From: Craspedostauros australis
Taxonomy: Eukaryota; Bacillariophyta; Bacillariophyceae; Mastogloiales; Achnanthaceae
NCBI GenBank assembly: GCA_026770025.1
Contig: JAMXDE010000055.1
Location: 62,001 to 126,000 of the forward strand
Length of the DNA stretch: 64,000 nucleotides
Reading direction: 5' to 3'
Part shown: one piece after another, positions 11,064-21,588 of the stretch
Layout of the letters: every line of letters begins with the position of its first letter
Position numbering within the stretch: position 1 is the first letter of the stretch
The notes under the pieces: model-generated
What the model was told of the DNA's origin: nothing
What the model saw: the letters and a program-made list of their open reading frames with translations, nothing else
Database searches by the model: none
Position numbers and translations under genes: made by a program

Positions 11064-11892
11064 ATTCACAGGGATCCATTCACTTACCATATCTGGTTGC
11101 CACAAGACGAGGATATCAAGTGGGGCACAGTCCTCATGCGCAACATCGCCAAGCCGCATATTCTGGAATACGCAGACACTCCGCACATCAGCAATGGAGA
11201 CATACAACGAATTGCAAGGCTCAACCTCATTGACGCAACCACAAACAGCGCTTCGGGTGGCAGGGCATGAGCAAAGACAATACCGGCTGAGCCCGCTCGA
11301 CAGGTCCAATAGGCCATCGATGCGATTGCCGTGTGGCCAAGAGCGGCGGCTCGCATCCCGGAACCTGGTCCAACGAGGGTCAGGAAAATCGAGGTCAACG
11401 CAAACACAGCTTCACTAGAGGACCAATGGTTTGGACAGCCAAATGTTGTGCCTCATGACGAAGACACGAGCGGAAATGACACTGCAGATGTGATCTTGGA
11501 CGGTGATGACAATGGTGACAGCCAAATACCTGGCGACGTCTCTGAGTAGCTCGATAATTTGGCGGCAGTACCCATGCTAGATCCTTTGGAGCACCGGACT
11601 CAGGGGCATCAAAGCACTCTTGCAGAACAACAGCACAACGAGATGTTCCAAAATCAAATCGATAAGGTCGACAAGAACACACCTGAAATCACCAGCATCA
11701 CAGGACACAGCTTTCACGATGGACACCTACACCTCAATTCCAAATAGGGAATGGAGACAAGAACATGGTTCCGATATGACATCATTCGAGTGGACCATCC
11801 AGAGCTGGTGGCTTGGTACATCATTGCAAACAAACCAACTCGGCATGGACGACACAATTGGCAATCGCAACTGATGCTACAATGGACCAATC

Positions 11893-12516
11893 ATGCAATC
11901 CAGGCAATCAAGCGGCGCATCCAGCGTAGCGAACGCACACACCAATTCACGATCAACGGCAATGACATTGTCACTGTACTACAGCGGATTCGACCAGGCA
12001 AAAAAGAAGCCGAAATGGGACTTCTTCACCACAGTATTCCAGTACAGGGGCGAAGTGCTACGCAACATGAAGCACGAACTACAACTCGACCAAGTCAACA
12101 ACAACGACATGTGGAAGGCGGAAGCCAAGAAGGAGATTGATGCACTCATCAACCTTGCCTGCTTCGAGTTTCGTTCATCCACACATCAACCATCAACTGA
12201 ATACCAGAGCACAAAGCTCAGGCTCATCTTCGTGGTCAAACAAGACCTGCGGCGCAAGGCAAGGCTCATAGCTGGAGGACACCTCATCAAGATTGTAGAC
12301 AACATACGCATGTCCTCATCAACAGTCAACACCACCAGCATGCGAATCCTCCATGTAATCGCAGATGCGAACAAATTCCGGCAACTCTGCAGCAATATTG
12401 GCAACACATTCGTCAACACCTACACCAACGAGAAGATATACGCGAGAGCAGGAAAGGAATTCAATCACAGAGAGGGCCAGACAATTGTACTCAAGAAATC
12501 ATTGTATGGACTCTGA
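11893..12516 (+). pseudogene. copia reverse transcriptase, N-terminal half
   Basis: The frame carries RT motifs: RRKARLIAGGHLIK, then SMRILHVIADANKF, NIGNTFVNTYTNEKIYARAG and IVLKKSLYGL. In the family the last motif continues with Arg; here a TGA stands at that place (12514-12516), consistent with a CGA to TGA transition. The RT continues in another frame from 12565. Confidence 0.85.
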
Positions 12517-12564
12517 TCCAGTGCCCAATGATTCCATGCTCACTTCGCCAACACACTATCTTCC

Positions 12565-13737
12565 ATGGGATTCAAGCCATTGCGCCACAACCAAGATGTA
12601 TGGATCAGACTCCAAGACAAATCCGGAGACGACTACATCTGCACACATGTTGACAATTTCAAGATCGTACCGAAGGACACAAATCAATACACGAAGTCAA
12701 TCCAACAGGTCAACACAATCAAGGATATTGGCCCACCCATATACGATCTCAGGAATGACTATTCCAGAAATGCAAAAGGCAAATGGAGCACTGGATGCAG
12801 CAAATACATCTCAAATGCACTGGACAAAGGCAAGTGCCAGCATGGATCACTTCACAGCCAACATGTTCCCATGAGGAACAAGGACCATCCGGAAACGGAT
12901 GACTCCAAACTACTAACACCTGGCAAGCAACAAAAAATCCAGCGGCTCATTGGCATGCTAACCTGGGATGTCCAGCTTGGATATTTCAACGTCGCATTTG
13001 CAACTTCCTCACTTTCACACTTCACTGCATCGCTACGGAAAGGACATCTTGAACGTGCACTCAAAGTATGGGGCTATCTCAAGCACAAGTCCACTCCGCA
13101 AACACTGATCGATTCCAGGCCAATGATATTTGACAACTTCAATGCAACGCCATCACACCCAGAACTGGTAACACAGATGAAGGAGGAATATCCCAAGGCC
13201 ACAGAAGACATCAATGACAGATCACCAAAGCCAATCTACCCAGCGCTACCAATGTATGCATTCGTGGACACAGACCACACTCACGATCTGGTGACCAGGA
13301 GATCCAACACAGGCATCATACAATTCCTGGGTAAGATGCCAGTATACTTCTCCAGGAAACAACAAACATCCATCACAACATCAACATACAGCGCGGAATT
13401 CAAGGCAATGAGATCGGTGAACGAGGAGACTACTTCACTCAGATACGCACTCCGATCGCTGGGAGTCCAAGTCAAGTCTTCGGCTATCACATTACGCGAC
13501 AGCAATGATGTGATCTCAAACAAGACGATCGCAGACAGCCTACTACAAAAGAAGCGTGTGGCAACATCATTCCACAAAGTGCGCAAGTCTGTGGAAGCCA
13601 ATATACTGGTTCCAGTATACGTTTCATCAGCACAGAACTTCGCGGATATGCTCACAAAGGCATTGGCGCGGCCAACACTAACCACTTCCGTCACAGCTCT
13701 GTTCTACAGGGGTCATCCTCAAGATCAAGGGGCATGA
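12565..13737 (+). pseudogene. copia reverse transcriptase C-terminal half and RNase H
   Basis: 390 codons open. The RT catalytic YVDD box reads THVDN, so the second aspartate is lost. RNase H follows with YAFVDTDHTHDLVTRRSNTG, PVYFSRKQQTSITTSTYSAE and VSSAQNFADMLTKAL. The stop codon TGA at 13735-13737 is made of the first three bases of the 3' LTR, and the purine-rich tract AAGATCAAGGGGCA in the last codons is the polypurine primer. Although open, the missing Asp makes polymerase activity unlikely. Confidence 0.85.
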
Positions 13738-13896
13738 CAGCTTTCGCTGTACATCATACCTTTTACTATTCGTATTAATTGGAAATACTGGTCAGAGATC
13801 GTCGTCGAACGACTCACAATACAACAACAAGAGCTCCGACCAGGGCACGCAACAACGGGCCAATACGTCTTCAGTAGTTACTTGTGGAGTTTGACA
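13735..13896 (+). repeat. 3' LTR of copia element
   Basis: 162 bp, TGACAG...TTTGACA, matching the 5' LTR along its whole length; preceded by the polypurine tract and followed by the target duplication ATTGA. Confidence 0.9.
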
Positions 13897-13901
13897 ATTG
13901 A
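13897..13901. repeat. 5-bp target-site duplication, right copy
   Basis: ATTGA, identical to 8052-8056. Confidence 0.85.
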
Positions 13902-14839
13902 TACAGAAATACAAAGCCAAGAGGAGAGCAGATGAACAATGGCCAGAAGCCAACAATGGCTGTTGGCGACGACTAGCAGAGAGGAGGTCCAAACACACAG
14001 GCAGGGAATAGACCTGAATCGAGGATGAAGCTGTACCATAGAGTAGACATATGGAGGGAAGGCAGTGTGTGCTGATTGGGATGAGGACGATGCTCAACAT
14101 CCCAGTGCATGAACAGCGGCAGAACCGAGAACAAGACAGTGTGAAAGTCAAACTGGGGGTCAAGATCTGGATTACCCACCAACCCAAAACTCTAGATTTC
14201 GACCACTGATCCACGGTCCAGACGAAGTAGCAGCCTCATCATGCCTACTGCTACCACGCAATCCTCAACAATTCATCGAAACGGACCACCTCACCCACGC
14301 GAAATGTGGGAGCGTCGATAATAGACACTACTGGACAGCAAGCCGAAGCACGACTGGCGATTCGGAACCGCATTTGTCCCTCGACGTCTGCATGCTTGGC
14401 GTTTTTAGACGTAGACTAGTGCGAAAAATATAAACTTTTTAACTACGGCGCCCAGGAGCTTGTTACTTCACACATATACTCTCTACAACATAATAGGATG
14501 ATCTAAGTGTTAATCTCAAAAATCCGCAAATGACTACATGAGAACCCTGAACGGGGTCCTAGACAAATTCCCCTGCGATGCTGGAAATTCCCTCGCAATA
14601 ATGCTTCCTGCCAACCGAGCCCTGCACCCTGAAAAGTGCTACACTTCTGATGTTAGTGAATCAATGCCTGCTCAGTTCTCACCTGGGTTTGCTCAACTTG
14701 GTGGGAATGTTTGCTTCTGAAGTGCCATGACAACGGCAGATTTGCGATGATGTTGCAGCAAATTATGCAAGTTGCTTGACTTGTTGCGATTCTTCCCGTT
14801 CATACGCTGCTTTCTCATGCTTGGTTTGTGGTGTGAGGG
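13902..14839. other. non-coding stretch with right inverted-repeat arm
   Basis: No supported gene. It contains the right arm of the inverted repeat (14513-14563) and AT-rich sequence around 14400-14500. Open frames are short and lack recognisable features. Confidence 0.55.
14513..14563. repeat. right arm of imperfect inverted repeat
   Basis: Matches the reverse complement of 7425-7473 (39 of 49 aligned bases, one 2-base gap), including the 11-base end GGGGTCCTAGA. Possible terminal inverted repeat of an older element or a repeat family present in both orientations. Confidence 0.6.
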
Positions 14840-16302
14840 ATGGTCTCACAACACAACAAAAAGAAGCCAACTCGGCATAAAACATATCCCATCTTTAACA
14901 AATCCGGTTTCCACAAATGGTACCAAGATTCTGACAACGCTGTGTACATCATCAAAGGCTTCATTGACAACTCCATCCCGCAGACCTTCAGCCAGTTCAT
15001 CAAGATGCACACTGCCTGGGTGGATTCGAAGGGCAAGAACTACCTCCGCCGCAACCTTGCCAACAACTTCAAAAGCTGTGTTGATCGCTCCCAAAAGCAT
15101 CAGTCTCAACAAGAACGTAAGTGCCAACAACAATGAGATGAAGATGGCATTGTTGGCATGATGGTGTGATTTCTTGCCTAGTGATGTGAATTTTGTGGCA
15201 GCCACTCACATCCCTCCTTGTGCTTCTCTTTCTCAGCCTTCAAGAAGGAATTTTGAGGATGTTTGGGATTGCCTGGTACGCCCGAATGCATCAAGACGTT
15301 CCAAGACTCAATCAGCTCTCTCTCCAGCCAGGAAGCAACAGCAGTCCTCCATGTGGAAACGAAGCAAACAACATCAACAAGGCCAAAAGTCAACAGAAGA
15401 ACAGCGCACCATCTGCTAACACCAACGAAAGCAGTGAAGACAAAGACTTTGAACTTGGCAACGACGACGATCAATTGGTGATCACAACAGAGTCGTACGA
15501 CACCATCAAAAGCAACAACAACATCCCTCCCATCACTCAAGACGCCAGTCCGGTCGCCCGTCTGCCACGCGCTTCCAACGAATCCATCGATAGCGGTGAC
15601 GAAGACGAGTACACCTTCGAGACCGTCGAATCAAGCAACAAAGTCAAGGTTGTTGGCACATCGGCACCACCTCCTTGTGTCCTCTTCCATGACCTCCCTG
15701 TCCAATCCAAGCCCAGCACAAACACACAGGACAGCAAGATATCTTCACAAAAGGCCACCATCAAGAAGCCTGTTGAGAACAGCAACGCAGATCTTGCTGT
15801 GTCCCAGAAGGTTCAGGGCTGCAGTGGGAAGGTCTCAACTGAGATCCCTGGATTGCACTTCATCCCAATTCAGGTACCAGATCCCAACTCTTCTGCAAGC
15901 CACGCAAGCATGCGAACTGGCTACATTGTGTACTTTGAGGTTCCTTTTGTTGTGACAATGGATTCTGTTGAATTCAAGATTGTTGATGAGAGCACCATCA
16001 GCGTCAGTTTTGCAAAGAATGTGCGCAACTACAACATGAAGTACATTGTGATGGAAGAGCATCTGCCAGTTGGGAATCTGGACCCCCGGATTCAAAGCTA
16101 CTTTTATATCTTCTTGGACCACTTCAAGGCTGAGCATGACACAGAGAAGCATGCAGTCAGTCTGACTGACACATTCCCAGGCAAGGTCGACCTGGATTTT
16201 GTGAATCCCGAAAATGGATACACCAAAGCTGGCAAGGACGACGATCCGATCACGCTTCTTCATTTCCAAGCTGACCCTGACCATGTTGGGAAGATCTTTT
16301 GA
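14840..16302 (+). pseudogene. degenerate or mis-spliced unknown gene
   Basis: Three protein-like pieces lie on one strand. 14840-15116 reads FNKSGFHKWYQDSDNAVYII and TFSQFIKMHTAWVDSKGKNY and ends at a good donor (GTAAGT). A good acceptor (CTTTCTCAG) stands at 15236, defining a 120-bp intron in phase 1. In that phase the next piece (GLPGTPECIKTFQDSISSLS) is preceded by an in-frame TGA at 15253-15255. The long C-terminal piece, to 16302, is in another frame: an Asn/Ser/Asp-rich region, then an ordered part with MRTGYIVYFEVPFVVTMDSV and YIVMEEHLPVGNLDPRIQSY. So either it is a pseudogene with a stop and a frameshift, or further unseen introns exist. No family recognised. Confidence 0.4.
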
Positions 16303-17052
16303 GGATGATTCTGATGATGATGACATGCCAATCTTTCTATGTCATGTATGCATTTACTCTTGGCATCCGAAACACCAAAAAGGTGAAGGCAACGCCCATT
16401 GGCAAGACAAAGGTGCGATGTGCCCGATGTGCTGCGGTGCACAGGGAGAAGGACATTGCCAAGGATGACATGTCCATCCATCCCAATGATGCCAGATCCT
16501 AGTGCAAATGGTGTACCACCACATCTAGCACCAACATCAACACAAACCATAACAATAGAGTAGTATTAGTAGTAGTAGTTCTGGACAACAGTAAGTTTAT
16601 TGTGAAATGGGTACGGTTGATTTGTGTTGTGACGCAAAACATTCGAGGTTGTTCGATCCAGTTCCGAGATGCCAAATCACGGGTGGAGATATGTCATTGA
16701 TGCATATTTCCCTCAACTCCCTGAGGGGTGCGATCAAGACAAGGAGGCAAACAAGGCAAACACAAAGATGCGGGTGCACAAAGAGAGAAAGATAAGACCA
16801 TGCGAACAAGACAACGACGTGCTCCACTCAACCACACACTCGAGCACATCAACAACTGACATCGAATTGCCACTCATACTACTATTCATCACATAGTGTA
16901 GTTGTATAGTACTCATACTAATACAAGCTATTGAAGACGCCACCATCGATATCTCTGTCATAGGTAGCTCGAACTGCACACTTGCTCAACAGCCAGTCCA
17001 ACGCCAATCGTTCAACGTCAATTGTCCAGCAACCATCGACCATACTCTCAGA
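16303..17052. other. intergenic, no supported gene
   Basis: Between the unknown gene and the ankyrin gene. Contains a short AGT repeat near 16560-16580 and an AT-rich block near 16890-16925 that may belong to the ankyrin gene promoter. Confidence 0.5.
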
Positions 17053-18423
17053 ATGTCGAAAGTTACAAAGAATCCACTCCGTGATGCTGCCAAGGAAAGT
17101 TACTTGTCGATGTGGAAGGAATGGAAGGAGCAGAACAAGATGCAGAAGAAAGGAGTTGATGTCAACAAGGGTACATACAGGATTGGTTGCACTTTCCTTC
17201 ATTGGGCATGCCACAACCGTCACCTGGAGTGTGTGAAGTACCTCATCGAATCATGTGGGGCGAACATCAACCGCAGGGACGACGATGGTGACACTCCCCT
17301 TCATGTGGCATGCATGCACGGCCACCTGGAGTGTGTGAAGTACTTCATCGAATCATGTGGGGCGAACATCAACTGCAAAATCAACGATGGTTCCACTCCC
17401 CTTCATTGGGCATGCTTGTGTGGCCACCTAGAATGTGTGAAATACCTCTTTAAATCATGTGGGGTCGACGCCAACTGCAAAGACAAGCACGGGTCCACTC
17501 CCCTGCATTGGGCATGCGGGGGTGGCTTCCTGGAGTGTGTGGAGTACCTCATTGAATCACGTGGGGCAAACATCAACTGCAAAAACAACCATGATTGGAC
17601 TCCGCTTCATGTGGCATGCCACTACGACCACCTGGAGTGCATCAAGTACCTCATCAAACCATGTGAGGTGAACATCGACTGCCAAGACAACCGTGGTTGG
17701 ACTCCCCTTCATGGTGTATGCTGCAAAGGCCACCTGAAGTGGGTCAAGTACCTCATCGAATCATGTGGGGCGAACATCAACTGCAAAGACAACGGTGGTG
17801 ACACCCCCCTTCATGATGCATGCTGCAAAGGCCACCTGGAGTGTGCAAAGTACCTCATCGAATCATGTGGGGCCGACGTCAACTGCCAAAACAACTATGA
17901 TTCCACTCCCCTTCATTGGGCATGCCGCAAAGGCCACCTGGACTGTGTGATGTACATCATCGAATCATGTGAGGCCGCCGCCAACTGCAAAGACAAGGAT
18001 GGTGACACTCCCCTTCATGATGCATGCCGCAAAGGCCACCTGGAGTGTATCGAGTACCTCATCGAATCATGTGGAGTGAACATCAACTGCCAAAACAACC
18101 ATGATGCCACTCCCCTTCATGCGGCATGCCGCAAAGGCCACCTGGAGTGTGCAAAGTATCTCATTGAATCATGTGAGGCAAACATCAACTGCGAAGACGA
18201 TGATGGTGACACTCCCCTTCATGTGGCATGCCGCAAAGGCCACCTGGAGTGTGTGAAGTACCTCATCGAATCAACCAATGCCAATGCTGACATCCAAAAC
18301 AAATTCAACAAAGCACCCCTCGATTTGATTGATGCAAAACATTACACCAAATTCAAGAGATTGATCATGAAGCGTCCCAGCCACCGCAACCCACAACTGC
18401 AACAACGCAAACAGCAAAAGTAG
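17053..18423 (+). CDS. ankyrin-repeat protein, 11 full repeats of 34 residues
   Basis: A single-exon, 456-aa protein. After a 50-residue charged N-terminus (MSKVTKNPLRDAAKESYLSM) come eleven ankyrin units of 34 residues, one longer than the usual 33. Consensus pieces are GDTPLHxACxKGHLECVKYL and IESCGANINCKDN, with a partial twelfth unit (APLDLIDAKHYTKFKRL) and a basic Gln-rich end. Each unit forms a helix-loop-helix and the array is a protein-binding solenoid; the partner is unknown. The DNA units (102 bp) are very alike, including at silent positions, which points to recent tandem duplication or gene conversion. Nearly every unit has two conserved Cys (LEC and ESC), giving a regular row of cysteines on one face. 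No catalytic domain is fused. It lies in the repeat-rich part of the window. Confidence 0.92.
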   Translation: MSKVTKNPLRDAAKESYLSMWKEWKEQNKMQKKGVDVNKGTYRIGCTFLHWACHNRHLECVKYLIESCGANINRRDDDGDTPLHVACMHGHLECVKYFIESCGANINCKINDGSTPLHWACLCGHLECVKYLFKSCGVDANCKDKHGSTPLHWACGGGFLECVEYLIESRGANINCKNNHDWTPLHVACHYDHLECIKYLIKPCEVNIDCQDNRGWTPLHGVCCKGHLKWVKYLIESCGANINCKDNGGDTPLHDACCKGHLECAKYLIESCGADVNCQNNYDSTPLHWACRKGHLDCVMYIIESCEAAANCKDKDGDTPLHDACRKGHLECIEYLIESCGVNINCQNNHDATPLHAACRKGHLECAKYLIESCEANINCEDDDGDTPLHVACRKGHLECVKYLIESTNANADIQNKFNKAPLDLIDAKHYTKFKRLIMKRPSHRNPQLQQRKQQK

Positions 18424-20434
18424 AGGGCAAAAGAAGCAAGGTTGTGTTCGACTTTGCCTTCCAGTGTCGAATGTTTGCAGTTCAAAAGGAGAAGTGAGAC
18501 TGCCAACGTCAGCACAATTATTCATAGTGTAACCACTAACGTAGATGAGATGATTGAGAATGTGTTTCGAGTTGGTTTGGTGATTGTTAAGTTTGAGTTT
18601 TTGTAGGATTGTTGGAATTATGAGAATATTTTGGTTCAAGGGTGAAGAGGAAGACAAGATGGGCTGGTCATCACACTGCTCTGCTGTTGGTTGTCACTGT
18701 TCATGGTCTTGTACATTTGAAATGGCTCCACAATCTCAGGTGATGAAACCATGATGCTTCATTGCTCTTGGCAGCTTTGAGACCTGATTCTTCAATTGTT
18801 GGAGTGGAGGCACAACTGTTCCAAGTCTTAGTCCTGTTTCAATTTGCAGGATGGTCTTGCTTTTCATCCAAGACCAGCACATCCTGCATGGAAGATGTCC
18901 TGTCAAATGATAGTTCCATACATATGTGATCTTGAAACAGATGGCAAAGAGCCAAGTGAGAAACATCAACTGTGCATACAGAATGGGCAATGCACTTGTA
19001 TTCTTGCAGACAGATGCCTTCACATGTAGGCTCCATTGGAGATATAGTGCTCATCCATTTGTTGCTCAATCATGTGTACTGATGGTAGGACAGACAACAC
19101 GGTCACCGGTCAATGGGCACATGAGGGGGAAATACCAATTCTCAGCAATTTCTCAGTGACGTCATGGTATATTGCAACTCAAACAATAAAACGAGCAAGA
19201 GAATGAACAACCACAAGAACAGTCAAGACAGCAGTTGAAGCGATAGAAGCAAGAAAATGAACACAAGCACTGTTGTCACAAGAGGACCAACATCAGCATT
19301 GAAGAAGACCGGCTCAGATCCTTCCAAACCGAGAACAGGGCAGACACCATCTTCTTGTGTGGACAGGGCGACGAACAGCAACCAATCAAGACAAAGGCCG
19401 AAGTTCTCATGATCGCTTTCCCATCCATCGAGACACTGATTGACAAAGGATTCCAACATCAGCACGCGAATGATGGCATTGAAGTGTTGGAAGGCTCCGC
19501 GCACGGAGAATCGGTAGTAGTCACACTCTTTGTTGAAAGTGTTTCTGTTACTGTTACTGTTGTTGCTATTGATTGTTGGTGAGCGAGCGTGGGGTATGAG
19601 ATGATCAAGATGCTCTCTTGATCCATCTCTTCCTTGCTCTCATTGCTTGGTGCAATCCTCTTGCACCTCCATGCACATTGCTCTCATGTTGCTCGTTGAT
19701 GTTGACTTCATCGTCAACGTTGTCGTTTCTCTCTTGTTGTCTCGTCGTTGTTCCGTGTTCAGGTTTTGTTGAACCTGATGATTGATCGAATCTGATGGAA
19801 TATTCACAACATATTTCATTCCTGTAGACCTGGTAGTTAAGGTCTCGATGTGACGTCACGTGTGATGGATACTGTGGTATCCGCTGGTATCGCGGTATCC
19901 TGCTGTCGTAGTATCGCGGTATCCTCGTGGTACAGCGATGGTATCCCTGTGACGTCATAGTTTTGTGTCGTGATTCCGCCACCGAATAGTCTAGATGGCG
20001 GCAAGCAAGTGTGACTGATGCATACACATCCGAGTACACACATTCCGACATTGAAGACGGCGCGGCCCCCATGTAAGAAAACGTCCCTCTTCCCAATCTT
20101 CAACCAAAACACGTCCGATACGTCCTCCGGTGTTGGAATGTGCATATGTGTATGTGCATCACTCACCCATTGTTCTCTTGTACCCTATGTGCCCACAGCG
20201 CATCTATACTCGTGTCAATAGTGAACTGTGATTGATCGATATTACATCACGAATTCAGACACACAAAAGCAATCAGAATTTTGGAAGGAAATTTGTGAAC
20301 AATCATTTCTGAGAGCATCAAGAATCCAGTCCATCCATCAACCGATAGAAAACATGTGACATCAAAGAAGAATCGATGTACTTCCCAACCAAACCTCAAA
20401 TGATGATACCCTTGCCAGACCGCTGCATCATCGA
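18424..20434. other. gene-poor stretch with CRE-like palindromes
   Basis: No supported coding gene. Three exact TGACGTCA octamers occur at 19157-19164, 19851-19858 and 19950-19957. The last two flank about 90 bp containing several GGTATC copies. Open frames are short and show no domain. Confidence 0.5.
19851..19957. promoter_or_regulatory. GGTATC repeat block bounded by two TGACGTCA palindromes
   Basis: Two exact CRE/ATF-type octamers face each other about 90 bp apart, with repeated GGTATCC and GGTATCGCGGTATCC between them. TGACGT-type elements are known CO2/cAMP-responsive sites in diatom promoters. No gene is recognised immediately next to this block, so a regulatory role is only inferred. 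Confidence 0.35.
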
Positions 20435-20699
20435 TTGAACATGGAATCAGAAGGACCATGGAAGATGACAGCTGATGTCAACAAGATGTCATTGTGTCAC
20501 CACATTGGCAGCTGTCTCCAGATTCGATCAGGAAGGCATAGATTCGATGACCAGAGCGACATTGAGATCGTGGAGGAGTTTGGATTCGGCATTGGCAATT
20601 CCTTGTGGAGTAGTGGGCCAGAAGAGGACGAGATAACTGAATTTGTATCGAACACAGAGTACGTATTGAGTATGGAATATCGCATAGTACGAACATGCA

Positions 20700-20729
20700 A
20701 AAGAGAGAGAGAGAGAGAGGGAAAGAGAG
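20700..20729. repeat. (GA)n microsatellite
   Basis: AAGAGAGAGAGAGAGAGAGG followed by a GAAAGAGAGA extension. Confidence 0.8.
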
Positions 20730-20984
20730 AATACGAGAAAAAGCGAAAGAGCATCTCACATGATGACTCATAGTTGGGAGACCCAATCTACAAAACAGAT
20801 AAACGTGCCAAGAGCATCGGGCAAGAGAACAGACACCAAGAGGATCGGAGTGCCAATGTAATGAAATAGCAAACAAACGACTATCAACCAACACCGTCTT
20901 CCACAATCGTAGGCTTCCAATCACGGAACTTGCCAACAGAAAAAGAGGTATCACAGAGCCAACAAGATCAAGGAGCAACAAGCA

Positions 20985-21588
20985 GTGGTTTCCCACCTCA
21001 AGTACATCAACATGGCAGGTGTGACAGAGCTCAACATGCCCACACACTGTGACAACCGCAAGCACATCACACTCAGATCACACCTTTTGGGCATGAAAAA
21101 CGCCAAAGGCCTCCCAATATTCCAATGCCTGGATATGGCAAGAAGGCATGACAACCAATTGATCACCCACAAATTCAAGGAGAACATGACACAAGTCTCA
21201 GCGATCATGAGCCTCCTGCCTGCCATCGCAAGAATCAAGCTGAGAACCAAGACAGAGATAGTTCAGTGTGGACGCATGGCACGCAAACTCAGAGGTCGCC
21301 TACAACCCAGAAACCAAGACATACAACGCACCAGACCACATCAACCTAGAACATCTGCTGGAAGAAGACTTCCCAGCCTGCATTATGATCACAAATCTCC
21401 TGGAAGAACTGACAGTCAACACAACACACCGACCTGTAGCGCTCGACTATCGCAGTCTCTTCGGCACAGGCACTACTATGGATTACGAATATGTGCCTGG
21501 TTTGGATATCGTAGATCTCAAAGTGGAATATCCATTTCAAAGTGCAGGTCCACTCCCTCGAGGGGCTCACAGTATGTACAATAGTTAA
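20985..21588 (+). pseudogene. probable retroelement gag-like relic
   Basis: Protein-like text begins before 20985 in the same frame and reads KYINMAGVTELNMPTHCDNR and MTQVSAIMSLLPAIARIKLR. It then shifts frame near 21260 into 21268-21588, with NPETKTYNAPDHINLEHLLE and RPVALDYRSLFGTGTTMDYE. One frameshift therefore splits it. Composition (Asn, Thr, His, Met) resembles the copia remnants at 8-14 kb rather than the housekeeping genes, but I cannot name a domain. It ends head-on, 3 bases or less from the stop of RRP45 (-). Confidence 0.35.

Larger units (their letters stand above)
8057..13896 (+). mobile_element. degenerate Ty1/copia (CoDi-like) LTR retrotransposon
   Basis: A 5840-bp element with matching 162-bp LTRs, 5-bp ATTGA duplications and gag, protease, integrase, reverse transcriptase and RNase H segments in the copia order (integrase before RT). 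Several stops and frameshifts break the polyprotein, and the RT active site is altered, so it cannot move by itself. Protein similarity is to the diatom CoDi type: an integrase C-terminal TPMNQNQNRAER motif and an RNase H with TRRSNTG and TSTYSAEF. It may lie inside an older element bounded by the inverted repeats at 7425-7473 and 14513-14563. Confidence 0.92.
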
